Below are positions 34,419 through 42,991 of a DNA stretch of 63,557 bases, in pieces. Within the stretch, counting starts at the first letter, position 1, and every line of letters begins with the position of its first letter. This DNA comes from Phascolarctobacterium sp. GTDB taxonomy: Bacteria; Bacillota; Negativicutes; Acidaminococcales; Acidaminococcaceae. The notes under the pieces were generated by a model, which searched no databases, was not told where the DNA came from, and was given only the letters and a program-made list of their open reading frames with translations. The translations under genes and the position numbers were made by a program. Location: the NCBI GenBank assembly GCA_017467905.1, contig JAFUKD010000011.1, positions 1 through 63,557 on the forward strand. The letters are read 5' to 3'.

Positions 34419-35048
34419 CTACATATTCTTCTTAATTTTAACGAACTCTTGAGTAGTGGCAGTAACGTCTTGCGCACCAAGGATGGCACGCACAATGGCA
34501 ATACCCTCTACGCCAGTAGCGAGCACGTCTTTGGCATTGGTCAAGTCAACGCCGCCAATGCCAACCATGGGAATCTGCACTGCCTTTCGGATAGCAGCAA
34601 GGCCATCCAAGCCCAGGGCAGTTACCTTCTCCTTGGTAGTTGTAGCGTACACTGCGCCGCAGCCTAAGTAGTCTGCTCCGTCGTCAATGGCTTGCTGTGC
34701 TTCCGCAGGGTTGTGAGCAGATACGCCAATAATGAAGTCATCACCCAAAACCTGGCGGGCAATCTTGCAGGGAATGTCATCCTGCCCAATATGCACCCCT
34801 GCCGCACCAACGGCAATGGCAATATCAAGCCTGTCATCTATAATTAAAGGTACGTTATATTTATCGCATAGCTTTTTCAAAGCAAGAGCTTCTGCATACA
34901 GCTTGCCGCCTTCCCCATTCTTGTTGCGGTATTGCAGCAGGGTAACTCCTCCCTGCAAAGCTTCTTCAACGACGGGGAGCAGCTCCCTGCCCTTTAAGGC
35001 AACCTCATCCGTTACCAAATAAATGCTGTAATCTATCTTTGCTTTCAT
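34419..35048 (-). CDS. thiE: Thiamine-phosphate synthase
   Basis: 209 residues, a TIM barrel with the phosphate-binding motifs LLQYRNKNGEGGKLYAEA, LIIDDRLDIAIAVGAAGVHI, GQDDIPCKIAR and GIGGVDLTNA. It joins HMP-diphosphate and thiazole phosphate to give thiamine phosphate. It starts one base after the thiM stop. Confidence 0.96.
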   Translation of the reverse strand: MKAKIDYSIYLVTDEVALKGRELLPVVEEALQGGVTLLQYRNKNGEGGKLYAEALALKKLCDKYNVPLIIDDRLDIAIAVGAAGVHIGQDDIPCKIARQVLGDDFIIGVSAHNPAEAQQAIDDGADYLGCGAVYATTTKEKVTALGLDGLAAIRKAVQIPMVGIGGVDLTNAKDVLATGVEGIAIVRAILGAQDVTATTQEFVKIKKNM

Positions 35049-35049
35049 T

Positions 35050-35874
35050 TTAGTTTTGCCTTTCCGGATTAAGGTTAATCACATTCCACTTGGTAGTAAC
35101 GTGATACACACCATCCAACAGGCGCACCTTAAACATGCCGGGGCCATCCTTCTTTTCCAAAAAGTTTGCGGCAAGCTCTGCGCTCTGTCCCATTACCACT
35201 ACGCCCAAGGCAGCAGCAGCAAGCATATCCCTTGTTACCGCAGCACAGCAGGCGCACAAGGTAGAAGTCATACAGCCGCTTCCGGTAATATCTTCCAATA
35301 AAGGATGTCCGTTGTTCAAGACAATTCCCTGTTTGCCATTACTAATGCTATCCACTGCTCCGGTTACGGCAAAAACGCAGCCAAATTTTGCAGCAGCATC
35401 CTTGGCAAGCTTCAAGCCTTCGCCTTGGTTAGTTGTTTCTACAATATTATCTACACCGTAGCCATCAACCTCGCCACTGTACAAGGCAGCACATTCACTA
35501 AAATTACCGCGCACAATGCTAATGTACCCCTTCTGCAAAAGCTTCAGGACAAATTTCAGACGCATGGAAGAAGCCATAACGCCAACAGGGTCTAAGATTA
35601 CGGGAATACCATCCTCTTTGGCAAGGGCAGCAGCCTTTTCCATAGCAATCATCTTGTTGAAGCTAATGGTTCCCAAATTCAGTACCAGGGCATCTGCGCT
35701 GCCAACAATCTCTTCCACTTCCTCCGGGTCATCTGCCATAACAGGGGAAGCACCTGCAGCAAGAGCAATATCCGCACAGCTTTCTGCAGTAACGTAATTG
35801 GTTATGTGATGAATAACAGGCTTTTGTCTGCGCAGCTTATCAATTATTTCGCCAAATTGAGCTTTCAAATCCAT
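35050..35874 (-). CDS. thiM: Hydroxyethylthiazole kinase
   Basis: 274 residues with the ribokinase-like fold typical of ThiM: KPVIHHITNYVTAESCADIA, VILDPVGVMAS, VRGNFSECAAL and EDITGSGCMTSTLCAC. It phosphorylates salvaged thiazole alcohol. The ATG overlaps the thiD TAA by one base (TAATG). With thiD and thiE it completes a salvage route; no thiC, thiG or thiH is in the window. Confidence 0.96.
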   Translation of the reverse strand: MDLKAQFGEIIDKLRRQKPVIHHITNYVTAESCADIALAAGASPVMADDPEEVEEIVGSADALVLNLGTISFNKMIAMEKAAALAKEDGIPVILDPVGVMASSMRLKFVLKLLQKGYISIVRGNFSECAALYSGEVDGYGVDNIVETTNQGEGLKLAKDAAAKFGCVFAVTGAVDSISNGKQGIVLNNGHPLLEDITGSGCMTSTLCACCAAVTRDMLAAAALGVVVMGQSAELAANFLEKKDGPGMFKVRLLDGVYHVTTKWNVINLNPERQN

Positions 35875-36677
35875 TATTCCAAAATGCCTGCCTTTCTGTA
35901 TAAATCTACAAAGTGATGGGTAGGTCCGCAGCCGCTACCAATTTCCAGACTATGTTCAATGGCTTCTGTAACATATGCCTTAGAAGCAGCAACAGCTTCG
36001 ACAATGCTCAAGCCCTTTGCCAAATTAGCAGCCAAGGAGCTGGAAAGAGTACAGCCGGTACCATGGGTGTTCTTAGTTTCAATGCGCTCACCTTTAAACC
36101 ATTGTTCAACGGCACCATCAAAAAGCAGGTCATCAGCGCTGTCATCTAAATGCCCACCCTTCACCAGCACAGCCTTTGCTCCCAATGCCAAGATTTTTTC
36201 TGCAACGGGACGCATCTCTGCTTTGGTTGTTACCTTCATTCCGGTAATCGCTTCTGCTTCCGGAAGATTGGGTGTCACAAGAGTTGCCAAGGGCAACAGC
36301 TCCTTAATAAGGGTAGCGCAGGCTTCCGGTGCCAACAAGGGGTAACCACTTTTGGAAATCATCACCGGGTCTACAACTATAATTTGTGGCTTGTACTTGC
36401 GCAGGCAGGCTGCAATGGTTTCGATAATTTCCGGACGGGATACCATGCCAATTTTCACAGCATCAACGTGGATGTCGTCAAAAACCGCTTCGATTTGTCC
36501 ACGCACAACGTCGCAGTCAATATCCTGTACCATGGTTACGCCACAGGTGTTTTGCGCGGTAACAGCGGTGATAACACTCATGCCAAAGGTTCCGTGGGCA
36601 GCAAAGGTTTTCAAATCTGCTTGAATACCTGCGCCACCACTGCTGTCGCTACCGGCGATTGTAAGTAAGTTTTTCAT
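35874..36677 (-). CDS. thiD: Hydroxymethylpyrimidine (phosphate) kinase
   Basis: 267 residues: LLTIAGSDSSGGAGIQADLK, TFAAHGTFGMSVITAVTAQN, VVDPVMISKSGYPLL, and the catalytic THGTGCTLSSSLAANLA. It performs both phosphorylations of HMP. It is first in the operon. Only 51 bases, mostly the transketolase terminator, lie upstream, and no TPP riboswitch is present there. Confidence 0.96.
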   Translation of the reverse strand: MKNLLTIAGSDSSGGAGIQADLKTFAAHGTFGMSVITAVTAQNTCGVTMVQDIDCDVVRGQIEAVFDDIHVDAVKIGMVSRPEIIETIAACLRKYKPQIIVVDPVMISKSGYPLLAPEACATLIKELLPLATLVTPNLPEAEAITGMKVTTKAEMRPVAEKILALGAKAVLVKGGHLDDSADDLLFDGAVEQWFKGERIETKNTHGTGCTLSSSLAANLAKGLSIVEAVAASKAYVTEAIEHSLEIGSGCGPTHHFVDLYRKAGILE

Positions 36678-36688
36678 ATCTATTACTC

Positions 36689-36720
36689 CTAAAAAACCCC
36701 GACGTTCTCACATCGGGGTT
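36689..36720 (-). terminator. Terminator between transketolase and thiD
   Basis: CCCCGA and TCGGGG pair; on the minus strand TTTTTTAG follows and runs directly into the thiD ribosome site (AGGAG). Readthrough of this stem may be how the thi genes are transcribed, because no separate promoter could be seen. Confidence 0.85.
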
Positions 36721-36728
36721 TTGTTTTA

Positions 36729-38717
36729 TTATTTAAGTACTTCGTGTACTTTGGCTACAACGTTTTCCACAGTGAAGCCATATTTTTCCATCAGCAAATC
36801 GCCAGGTGCGGAAGCGCCGAAGGTGGTAATACCGATAGCATTGTTTTCATTACCGGTGTAACGGCTCCAGCCATAGGGAACGCCAGCTTCGATGGCAATC
36901 TTAGCAACGCCAGCGGGAAGCACTGCTTCTTTATATTCTGCGCCTTGATTTTCAAAAGCATCCCAGCTGGGCATGGATACTACGCTAACGTCAATGCCTT
37001 CTTCTGCCAATTTAGCTTGCGCTTCGAGAGCAAGGTGAACCTCGCTGCCGGTACCGATAAGGATTGCTTGAGCTTCTGCCTTCGCAGGACTCAGTACGTA
37101 AGCGCCTTTGTAAGCATTTTCGTGAACAACCTCTGCGTAGTCGTGGAGCACGGGTAATTTTTGACGGCTCAACAGCAAGCAGGTAGGCTTGTGCAGGTTC
37201 AGGCAAGCTTGTTGCCAAGCAGTTGCAGTTTCCAAAGCATCAGCAGGACGGATTACGCTAACATTAGGAATGAGACGCAAGCCCATGGTAGTTTCGATAG
37301 GTTGATGAGTAGGACCATCTTCACCCAGGGCAATGCTGTCGTGAGTCAAAACATAAATTACACGTTGACCCATCAAAGCGGACATACGGATTGCCGGACG
37401 GAGGAAATCTGCAAATACGAGGAAGGTGCCGCCAAAGGGAATGAAGCCGCCGTGAAGAGCGATACCATTCATGATTACGCCCATTGCGTGCTCGCGTACA
37501 CCATAGTGAATGTTGCGGCCTTTTCTATCCAGTTTGGAGAAGAAGCCTTCTGCTTTGATGATGGTTTTATTGGAAGGACCAAGGTCAGCACTGCCGCCAA
37601 CCAGTTCAGGCAGCTGCATTGCCAATTTTTGGATGATTTCACCGGAAGCTTCGCGGGTTGCAGTCTTAGCAGTTTCCTTGAAGATATCTTCCAAAGCGGA
37701 AAGGTTCACCATAAATTTATCGTCTTTGCGGTTATTCAATTCTTTTGCCAGTTCAGGATAGATAGCCGCGTAATCTTCCATCAATGCGTTCCAGTTCTTT
37801 TGAGCTTCTGCGCAAGCAGGCAGCTTAGCTGCGAAGTGAGCAGCAACTTCTTCGGGAACGTAGAACATTTTTTCCGGATCCCAGCCTGCTTTCTCTTTGG
37901 TTGCTTTAAGAGCATCAGCACCAAGAGGTTCGCCGTGACAGGAAGCATTGTCCTGTTTGGGACTGCCGTAACCAATGTGGGTACGTACAATAATCAAAGA
38001 AGGATGCATGGTATCTGCTTGAGCTTCTTTAATTGCAGCTTCCATAGCTTCAACGTCTTCGGAATCAGCTACGCGCAGTACTTGCCAGCCGTATGCTTTG
38101 AAACGTGCTTCAACATCTTCTGCGAAAGCAATATCAGTGCTGCCTTCGATGGTAATTTTGTTATCGTCATATAAGTAAATCAGTTTGCCAAGACCAAGAG
38201 TACCAGCCAAGGAAGCAGCTTCACAGGAAACGCCTTCCATCAAGTCACCATCAGAGGTGATGCCATAGGTATAGTGGTCAACAACTGCAAAATCAGGTTT
38301 ATTGTAACGAGCTGCCAGCATAGCTTCTGCCATTGCAAAGCCTACGCCCATTGCAAAGCCATGACCCAAAGGACCGGTAGAAGCATCTACGCCGGGAGTA
38401 TGACCGTTTTCCGGATGACCGGGAGTTTTGCTGCCCCATTGACGGAAGTTTTTGAGTTCTTCCATGGGCAGGTCGTAACCTGCAACGTGAAGCATAGCAT
38501 ACATCAAGGCACTGCCATGACCGGGAGAAAGAATGAAGCGGTCGCGGTTGAACCAGTTAGGGTCTGCGGGATTGTAGTTCATAAAACGATCCCAGATAGT
38601 ATACATCAAGGGAGCTGTACCCAAGGGGAAGCCGGGATGACCGGACTTAGCCTTTTCAACTTGGTCAGCTGCCAAAAAGCGCAAAGTATTTACACAAGCT
38701 TGGTCGATTGTTTGCAT
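36729..38717 (-). CDS. tkt: Transketolase
   Basis: 662 residues, the full single-chain form. The TPP domain has SGHPGFPLGTAPLMYTIWD, SPGHGSALMYAMLHVAGYDL and GDGDLMEGVS-type metal binding (TSDGDLMEGVSCEA). The Pyr domain has GVREHAMGVIMNGIALHGGF and ALGEDGPTHQPIE. It is part of the non-oxidative pentose phosphate pathway. The upstream promoter is well formed. Confidence 0.97.
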   Translation of the reverse strand: MQTIDQACVNTLRFLAADQVEKAKSGHPGFPLGTAPLMYTIWDRFMNYNPADPNWFNRDRFILSPGHGSALMYAMLHVAGYDLPMEELKNFRQWGSKTPGHPENGHTPGVDASTGPLGHGFAMGVGFAMAEAMLAARYNKPDFAVVDHYTYGITSDGDLMEGVSCEAASLAGTLGLGKLIYLYDDNKITIEGSTDIAFAEDVEARFKAYGWQVLRVADSEDVEAMEAAIKEAQADTMHPSLIIVRTHIGYGSPKQDNASCHGEPLGADALKATKEKAGWDPEKMFYVPEEVAAHFAAKLPACAEAQKNWNALMEDYAAIYPELAKELNNRKDDKFMVNLSALEDIFKETAKTATREASGEIIQKLAMQLPELVGGSADLGPSNKTIIKAEGFFSKLDRKGRNIHYGVREHAMGVIMNGIALHGGFIPFGGTFLVFADFLRPAIRMSALMGQRVIYVLTHDSIALGEDGPTHQPIETTMGLRLIPNVSVIRPADALETATAWQQACLNLHKPTCLLLSRQKLPVLHDYAEVVHENAYKGAYVLSPAKAEAQAILIGTGSEVHLALEAQAKLAEEGIDVSVVSMPSWDAFENQGAEYKEAVLPAGVAKIAIEAGVPYGWSRYTGNENNAIGITTFGASAPGDLLMEKYGFTVENVVAKVHEVLK

Positions 38718-38755
38718 TGAGAAAAACCTCCAATACTGTACTATAATTCCCTACC

Positions 38756-38784
38756 ATTATAACATTATCCCAACCGCAGTGCAA
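38756..38784 (-). promoter_or_regulatory. Promoter of tkt
   Basis: -35 TTGCAC (38779-38784), a 17-base spacer and -10 TATAAT (38756-38761) on the minus strand. Confidence 0.8.
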
Positions 38785-38824
38785 AGATTTTGCCACGGTT
38801 TTGTCATAAAAATAAGTAGTGTGT

Positions 38825-38859
38825 AAGATAAAATACAGCCTGCCACAGGACAGGCTGTA
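38825..38859 (-). terminator. Terminator after the EF-G-like gene
   Basis: TACAGCCTG (38834-38842) pairs with CAGGCTGTA (38851-38859); on the minus strand TTTTATCTT follows. Confidence 0.8.
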
Positions 38860-38873
38860 CTAGAAATTTTTAA

Positions 38874-40937
38874 TTATGCTTCTTTACGGTCAGCAATGAT
38901 TTTTTCTGCCATTTTAGCGGGTACGTCTTCGTAATGGTCAAATTTCATTTCGAAGGTGCCCAAGCCTTGGGTAAGAGCACGCAGGTCAACAGCGTATTCG
39001 GAGATTTCAGCATAAGGAACTTGTGCAGTTACAACGCTCATGCCTTCTTCAACAGATTGCATACCCAAAATGCGACCGCGTTTGGAGTTCAAGTCACCAA
39101 TTACGTCACCCATCATGGAATCAGCGCAGGTTACTTCCAAATTGTAGATAGGTTCGAGCAGTACAGGCTTGGACATTTCCATAGCTTTCTTGAACGCAAT
39201 GTTGGAAGCAGTTTTGAATGCCATTTCAGAGGAGTCAACGGTGTGGTAAGAACCATCAATCAAGGTGATACGCATATCAACTACAGGATAGCCAGCGAGG
39301 ATACCTTTTTCCATTGCTTCGCGCATGCCTTTTTCAACTGCGGGGATGTATTGACGAGGAACAGCGCCACCGAAGATTTTATCAACAAATTCGAAGCCGC
39401 CTCCGGGGGGCAACGGTTCCATAGTAATCTTAACGTGACCATATTGACCATGACCACCGGATTGTTTCTTGTGCTTGCCTTCAACTTCTGCTCTGCCACG
39501 GATGGTTTCGCGATATTCGATGATGGGAGCTCTCAAATCAGCTTCAACACCAAATTTACGTTGCATACGTTCCATAATGATTTCAATGTGTTGGTCGCCC
39601 ATACCGGAAATCAAGGATTCTTTGGTTACAGGGTTCTTAGTAACGATAATGGTCGGGTCTTCGTCCATCAGGCGGTTAAGAGCAGTCATAATCTTGTCTT
39701 CGTCGCCTTTTTTCTTAGCATAAATAGCACGGGTGTACATGGGCAGCGGGAATGCGATTGGCGGGAACTCTACATGAGCAGCGTTCTTGTCGCACAGGGT
39801 ATCGCCAGTGGAAGTGAATTGCAATTTAGCAACAACACCGATATCGCCAGCTACAACTTCTTTCATAGGGATTTGGTTCTTGCCGCGCATAGTAAAGATG
39901 TTGCCAATGCGTTCTTCTTCTTCACGACGAGAGTTATAAACTACGCTGTCGCTCTTGATAGAACCGGAGAACACACGGAAGAAGCTCAAACGGCCTACGA
40001 AGGGGTCAGAGGTAGTTTTGAATACCAAAGCGGACATAGGAGCGTTGGCGTCGCGTACTTCTTCTTCACCAGTTTCTTTGTCCATTACGATAAAGTCGTT
40101 CAAAATTGCAGGATAAGTAAAGTCAACGATTGCATTCATGCAACGGCCCAAGCCAATGTTTTTGTAAGCACTACCGCAAACCATCGGGAAGATGGTAGCT
40201 TGGCGGATACCTTTAATGAGGCATTTCATGATTTCTTCATCAGAAATGGTTTCGCCTTCCAGGTAACGCATCATGCAGTCATCATCAGCTTCTACTGCTG
40301 CTTCAATCATTTTTTCACGAGCTTCTTCAGCAGCTGTCTTGTATTCATCAGGAATTTCGATTTCGTCAGAGCCATTGTCATGAGCACGATAAGCTTTCAT
40401 TTTGAAAAGGTCAATCAAGCCTTCAAAGTTTTCAGCGGAGCCCAAGGGTAATTGCAGCGGCAGAACGCATTTGCCAAATTTACCACGCAGGTTATCAAGA
40501 ATGCCGTCAAAGTCAGCATTTTCACGATCCATTTTATTTACGAAAATAATACGGGGAAGGTTAGCTTCTTCCGCAAGTTTCCAGCATTGTTCAGTACCAA
40601 CTTGTACGCCGGAAGTAGCGCAAACTACAATCAAAGCACTGTCTACTGCTCTGAAAGCACCTTTAACTTCTGCAACGAAGTCAGCAAAGCCCGGAGTATC
40701 AATGAAGTTAATTTTGGTATCGCGCCATTCAACAGGTGCAAGAGTTGCATTTACGGAAACTTTACGTTTAATTTCTTCCGGTTCGTAGTCAGTGGTGGTA
40801 GCACCGTCTTCAACTTTGCACATTCTGGAGATAGCACCGGAACGGTACAGTAATGCTTCGGTTACAGACGTAGTTCCTGCCCCACCGTGACCCACAATAG
40901 CCACGTTTCTAATTTTATCGCCAGTATATTCTTTCAT
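38874..40937 (-). CDS. Elongation factor G-like GTPase (EF-G2 type)
   Basis: 687 residues covering all EF-G domains: GTPase domain, with G3 DTPGFADF and G4 NKMD; domain II; domain III-V with GQYGHVKITMEPL, GYPVVDMRITLIDGSYH and the C-terminal ferredoxin-like fold. The P loop is GHGGAGTTS, so the usual Lys of GxxxxGK[ST] is Thr at residue 22. It is monocistronic rather than in the rpsL-rpsG-tufA context of canonical fusA. It is likely a paralogous EF-G whose role in elongation, recycling or neither is unknown. Confidence 0.88.
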   Translation of the reverse strand: MKEYTGDKIRNVAIVGHGGAGTTSVTEALLYRSGAISRMCKVEDGATTTDYEPEEIKRKVSVNATLAPVEWRDTKINFIDTPGFADFVAEVKGAFRAVDSALIVVCATSGVQVGTEQCWKLAEEANLPRIIFVNKMDRENADFDGILDNLRGKFGKCVLPLQLPLGSAENFEGLIDLFKMKAYRAHDNGSDEIEIPDEYKTAAEEAREKMIEAAVEADDDCMMRYLEGETISDEEIMKCLIKGIRQATIFPMVCGSAYKNIGLGRCMNAIVDFTYPAILNDFIVMDKETGEEEVRDANAPMSALVFKTTSDPFVGRLSFFRVFSGSIKSDSVVYNSRREEEERIGNIFTMRGKNQIPMKEVVAGDIGVVAKLQFTSTGDTLCDKNAAHVEFPPIAFPLPMYTRAIYAKKKGDEDKIMTALNRLMDEDPTIIVTKNPVTKESLISGMGDQHIEIIMERMQRKFGVEADLRAPIIEYRETIRGRAEVEGKHKKQSGGHGQYGHVKITMEPLPPGGGFEFVDKIFGGAVPRQYIPAVEKGMREAMEKGILAGYPVVDMRITLIDGSYHTVDSSEMAFKTASNIAFKKAMEMSKPVLLEPIYNLEVTCADSMMGDVIGDLNSKRGRILGMQSVEEGMSVVTAQVPYAEISEYAVDLRALTQGLGTFEMKFDHYEDVPAKMAEKIIADRKEA

Positions 40938-41088
40938 AAAAAACTTCCCCCTTACGGTTCAAAATTTGATACATATACTATTCTATAACAGCCAATAATC
41001 TCCTCTATTTTTGAAAAAAACTTCCGCAATAGTTTTTTATTTGCTCTAAACTGTTACAGTGTTTACACTTTTTCTGCGTTTCTTCCTG

Positions 41089-41117
41089 TTGACAAATTAC
41101 CATCAGATGATTATAAT
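41089..41117 (+). promoter_or_regulatory. Promoter of tRNA-Asn
   Basis: Consensus -35 TTGACA (41089-41094), a 17-base spacer and -10 TATAAT (41112-41117), 13 bases before the mature tRNA. Confidence 0.9.
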
Positions 41118-41130
41118 AATCAATGTAAAT

Positions 41131-41206
41131 TCCCCGATAGTTCAGCCGGTAGAACGGCGGACTGTTAATCCGTATGTCGTAGGTTCGAGTCCTACTCGGG
41201 GAGCCA
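41131..41206 (+). tRNA. tRNA-Asn (GUU)
   Basis: 76 bases with encoded CCA. The acceptor arm TCCCCGA pairs with TCGGGGA, the anticodon loop is CTGTTAA with anticodon GTT, and the T loop is GGTTCGAGTCC. It is a single-gene transcript. Confidence 0.97.
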
Positions 41207-41213
41207 GTAAATA

Positions 41214-41248
41214 TCACCGATTGCTTAGGCAGTCGGTGTTTTTTATTT
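41214..41248 (+). terminator. Terminator after tRNA-Asn
   Basis: CACCGATTGC pairs with GCAGTCGGTG around TTAG, followed by TTTTTTATTT. Confidence 0.9.
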
Positions 41249-41306
41249 CTTGCTGTAAATTCAAAGGGCAGCCAAGCCGAAGCCCACCTGCCCTAAAGAA
41301 CAACTT

Positions 41307-42233
41307 TTATTTTTTGATGTGACGGGAAACAAGATACAAGGGTCTGTGCTTAATCTCTTCAAAAATCCTGCCAATGTATTCACCCAAAATGCCAATGCCA
41401 ATAAGGTTAATGCCACCAAGGAACAAAATGCTGACAGTAGTTGTTGCCCAACCGGGAACTGCATCCGGAGTAAAGTATCTAACATAAACAACGTGGCACA
41501 GCAAGCCCAAGCTACACAAACCAATTACCAAGCCAGTGTAAAATGCCCAACGCAAGGGCAAATTAGAAAAAGCAGTAATGCCATCCAGGGCGAAATGCAG
41601 CATCTTGCGTAAATTAAATTTAGAAGTACCGGCGAAGCGAGGCGGTGCTACGAAATCAACCTTGGCAACCTTAAAACCAAGGGTACTTACCAAACCGCGA
41701 ATAAAGCGGGCACGTTCACGGTACTGCTTAAAGGCATCTACCGCAATCCTATCCATCAGGCGAAAATCAGAACCGCCAGGAGTTATCTCCACCTTGGATA
41801 AAATATTAATAAGCTTGTAATAGGTTGCAGAGGTTAGATTCTTAAAGAAGCCTGCGTCCTCCGTTGCCAACCTTTTGGTAATAACAATCTCGTTGCCTTC
41901 TTCCCACAAACGTAACAGCTGGGGAACAACCTCTGGCGGGTGCTGCATATCACCGTCCATGGTTATTACCGCATCCCCTTCCGCATTATCCAAGCCACAA
42001 GTCAACGCCATCTGGTGTCCATAATTACGAGAAAGCAGGTACGCTTCCACATGCTTATCCTCACTGGCAAGCTCGTTTAAAATTACTGCGCTGCCATCAG
42101 AAGAACCATCATTAACAAACACAATGCTGTATTCGTAAGGCTCTTTACTCATGACCTCGGTAATACGCTTATGAAATTCTCTTAAATTGTCCTCTTCATT
42201 ATAAACAGGAACAACAATGGAAACCTTTTTCAT
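41307..42233 (-). CDS. Polyprenyl-phosphate glycosyltransferase (GtrB/ArnC/DPM1-like)
   Basis: About 308 residues from the ATG at 42233, which has AGGGG upstream; a TTG eight codons earlier is less likely. The GT2 domain has VSIVVPVYNEEDNLREFHKR, VNDGSSDGSA and MDGDMQHPPEVVP. Two C-terminal membrane helices follow (WAFYTGLVIGLCSLGLLCHV and TVSILFLGGINLIGIGILG). Such enzymes load a sugar onto undecaprenyl phosphate for later transfer on the outer face of the membrane. No flippase or acceptor transferase is adjacent. Confidence 0.92.
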   Translation of the reverse strand: MKKVSIVVPVYNEEDNLREFHKRITEVMSKEPYEYSIVFVNDGSSDGSAVILNELASEDKHVEAYLLSRNYGHQMALTCGLDNAEGDAVITMDGDMQHPPEVVPQLLRLWEEGNEIVITKRLATEDAGFFKNLTSATYYKLINILSKVEITPGGSDFRLMDRIAVDAFKQYRERARFIRGLVSTLGFKVAKVDFVAPPRFAGTSKFNLRKMLHFALDGITAFSNLPLRWAFYTGLVIGLCSLGLLCHVVYVRYFTPDAVPGWATTTVSILFLGGINLIGIGILGEYIGRIFEEIKHRPLYLVSRHIKK

Positions 42234-42269
42234 TCCATTCCCCTCTATTCCATTCAAAAAATTGCCTTC

Positions 42270-42303
42270 TACCTAAAAAAGCTGCCCCATTGGAGCAGCT
42301 TTT
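42270..42303 (-). terminator. Terminator of RNase P RNA
   Basis: AAAAGCTGC pairs with GCAGCTTTT around an AATGG-containing loop; on the minus strand TTTTTTAG follows. Confidence 0.85.
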
Positions 42304-42311
42304 CCTTTTCG

Positions 42312-42666
42312 AAAAATGAGTGTTCAATAAGCCGAGTTCTGTTCCGCAAAGCGGCGATAATCATTTATCTAGACTTACAGTTACCTGCAAGTTCAAGCGA
42401 CACAACCCGGAAGGCTCAGCGGGCAACTTCATCCCTTCCCTATTTGGTCTTGCTCCGGATGGGGTTTACCTAGCCAGCCTGTTACCAAACTGCTGGTGCG
42501 CTCTTACCGCACCGTTCCACCCTTACCTGCTTGCGCAGGCGGTACACATTTCTGTGGCACTATCCCTAAGATCACTCTCGCCGGACGTTATCCGGCATCC
42601 TGCCCTATGGAGCTCGGACTTTCCTCATCTGGCTTATGCCAGCCGCGATTATCTTTCACACTCACC
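42312..42666 (-). ncRNA. rnpB: RNase P RNA (class A-like)
   Basis: On the minus strand the 5' part contains GAGGAAAGTCCGAGCTCC (P4 and CR-I) and the 3' part ends with ACAGAACTCGGCTTAT. The segment AGAGTGATCTTAGG and GTGCCACAGAAA is also diagnostic. It is the catalytic RNA that matures tRNA 5' ends. Ends are set by the promoter and terminator and are accurate to a few bases only. Confidence 0.96.
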
Positions 42667-42671
42667 AAAAT

Positions 42672-42699
42672 AGTATATCATAATTTTTGACTAAGTCAA
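42672..42699 (-). promoter_or_regulatory. Promoter of rnpB
   Basis: -35 TTGACT (42694-42699), a 16-base spacer and -10 TATACT (42672-42677). Confidence 0.8.
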
Positions 42700-42757
42700 T
42701 AAAATATATAAATAGTTTTTCTAAAACTTTTACAAAGCATTAAGTACATTGCAACCA

Positions 42758-42793
42758 AAAAACAAAGAAGCGGTTCACCTTTCGATGAACCGC
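42758..42793 (-). terminator. Terminator after tRNA-Leu
   Basis: GCGGTTCA pairs with TGAACCGC; on the minus strand TTCTTTGTTTTTTGG follows. Confidence 0.88.
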
Positions 42794-42801
42794 ATATTTG
42801 C

Positions 42802-42888
42802 TGGTGCCGAAGGCCGGACTCGAACCGGCACGAGCGTGAACCCGCTTGATTTTGAGTCAAGTGCGTCTGCCAATTCCGCCACTTCGGC
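42802..42888 (-). tRNA. tRNA-Leu (CAA)
   Basis: 87 bases including encoded CCA, with a long variable arm as expected for a class II tRNA. The acceptor arm GCCGAAG pairs with CTTCGGC. The anticodon loop CTCAAAA gives anticodon CAA (plus-strand 42852-42854). Confidence 0.97.
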
Positions 42889-42924
42889 ATTTCTCGTGGT
42901 TCCAAGTAACTCGGAACAATGATT

Positions 42925-42953
42925 ATTATACAGACAAGGTATCAAAATGTCAA
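42925..42953 (-). promoter_or_regulatory. Promoter of tRNA-Leu
   Basis: Consensus -35 TTGACA (42948-42953), a 17-base spacer and -10 TATAAT (42925-42930). Confidence 0.9.
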
Positions 42954-42991
42954 CACCTTTTTCAAAAAAATTTTCAAGATTTTTTTGAAGC

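Noticed and set aside
38934-40451. Long plus-strand reading frame opposite the EF-G-like gene
   Set aside because: Antisense shadow caused by the codon bias of the real gene.
41005-41217. Minus-strand ORF across tRNA-Asn
   Set aside because: It covers a certain tRNA gene and its promoter.
42320-42690. ORFs on the plus strand in 42320-42690
   Set aside because: The region is the RNase P RNA gene on the other strand.
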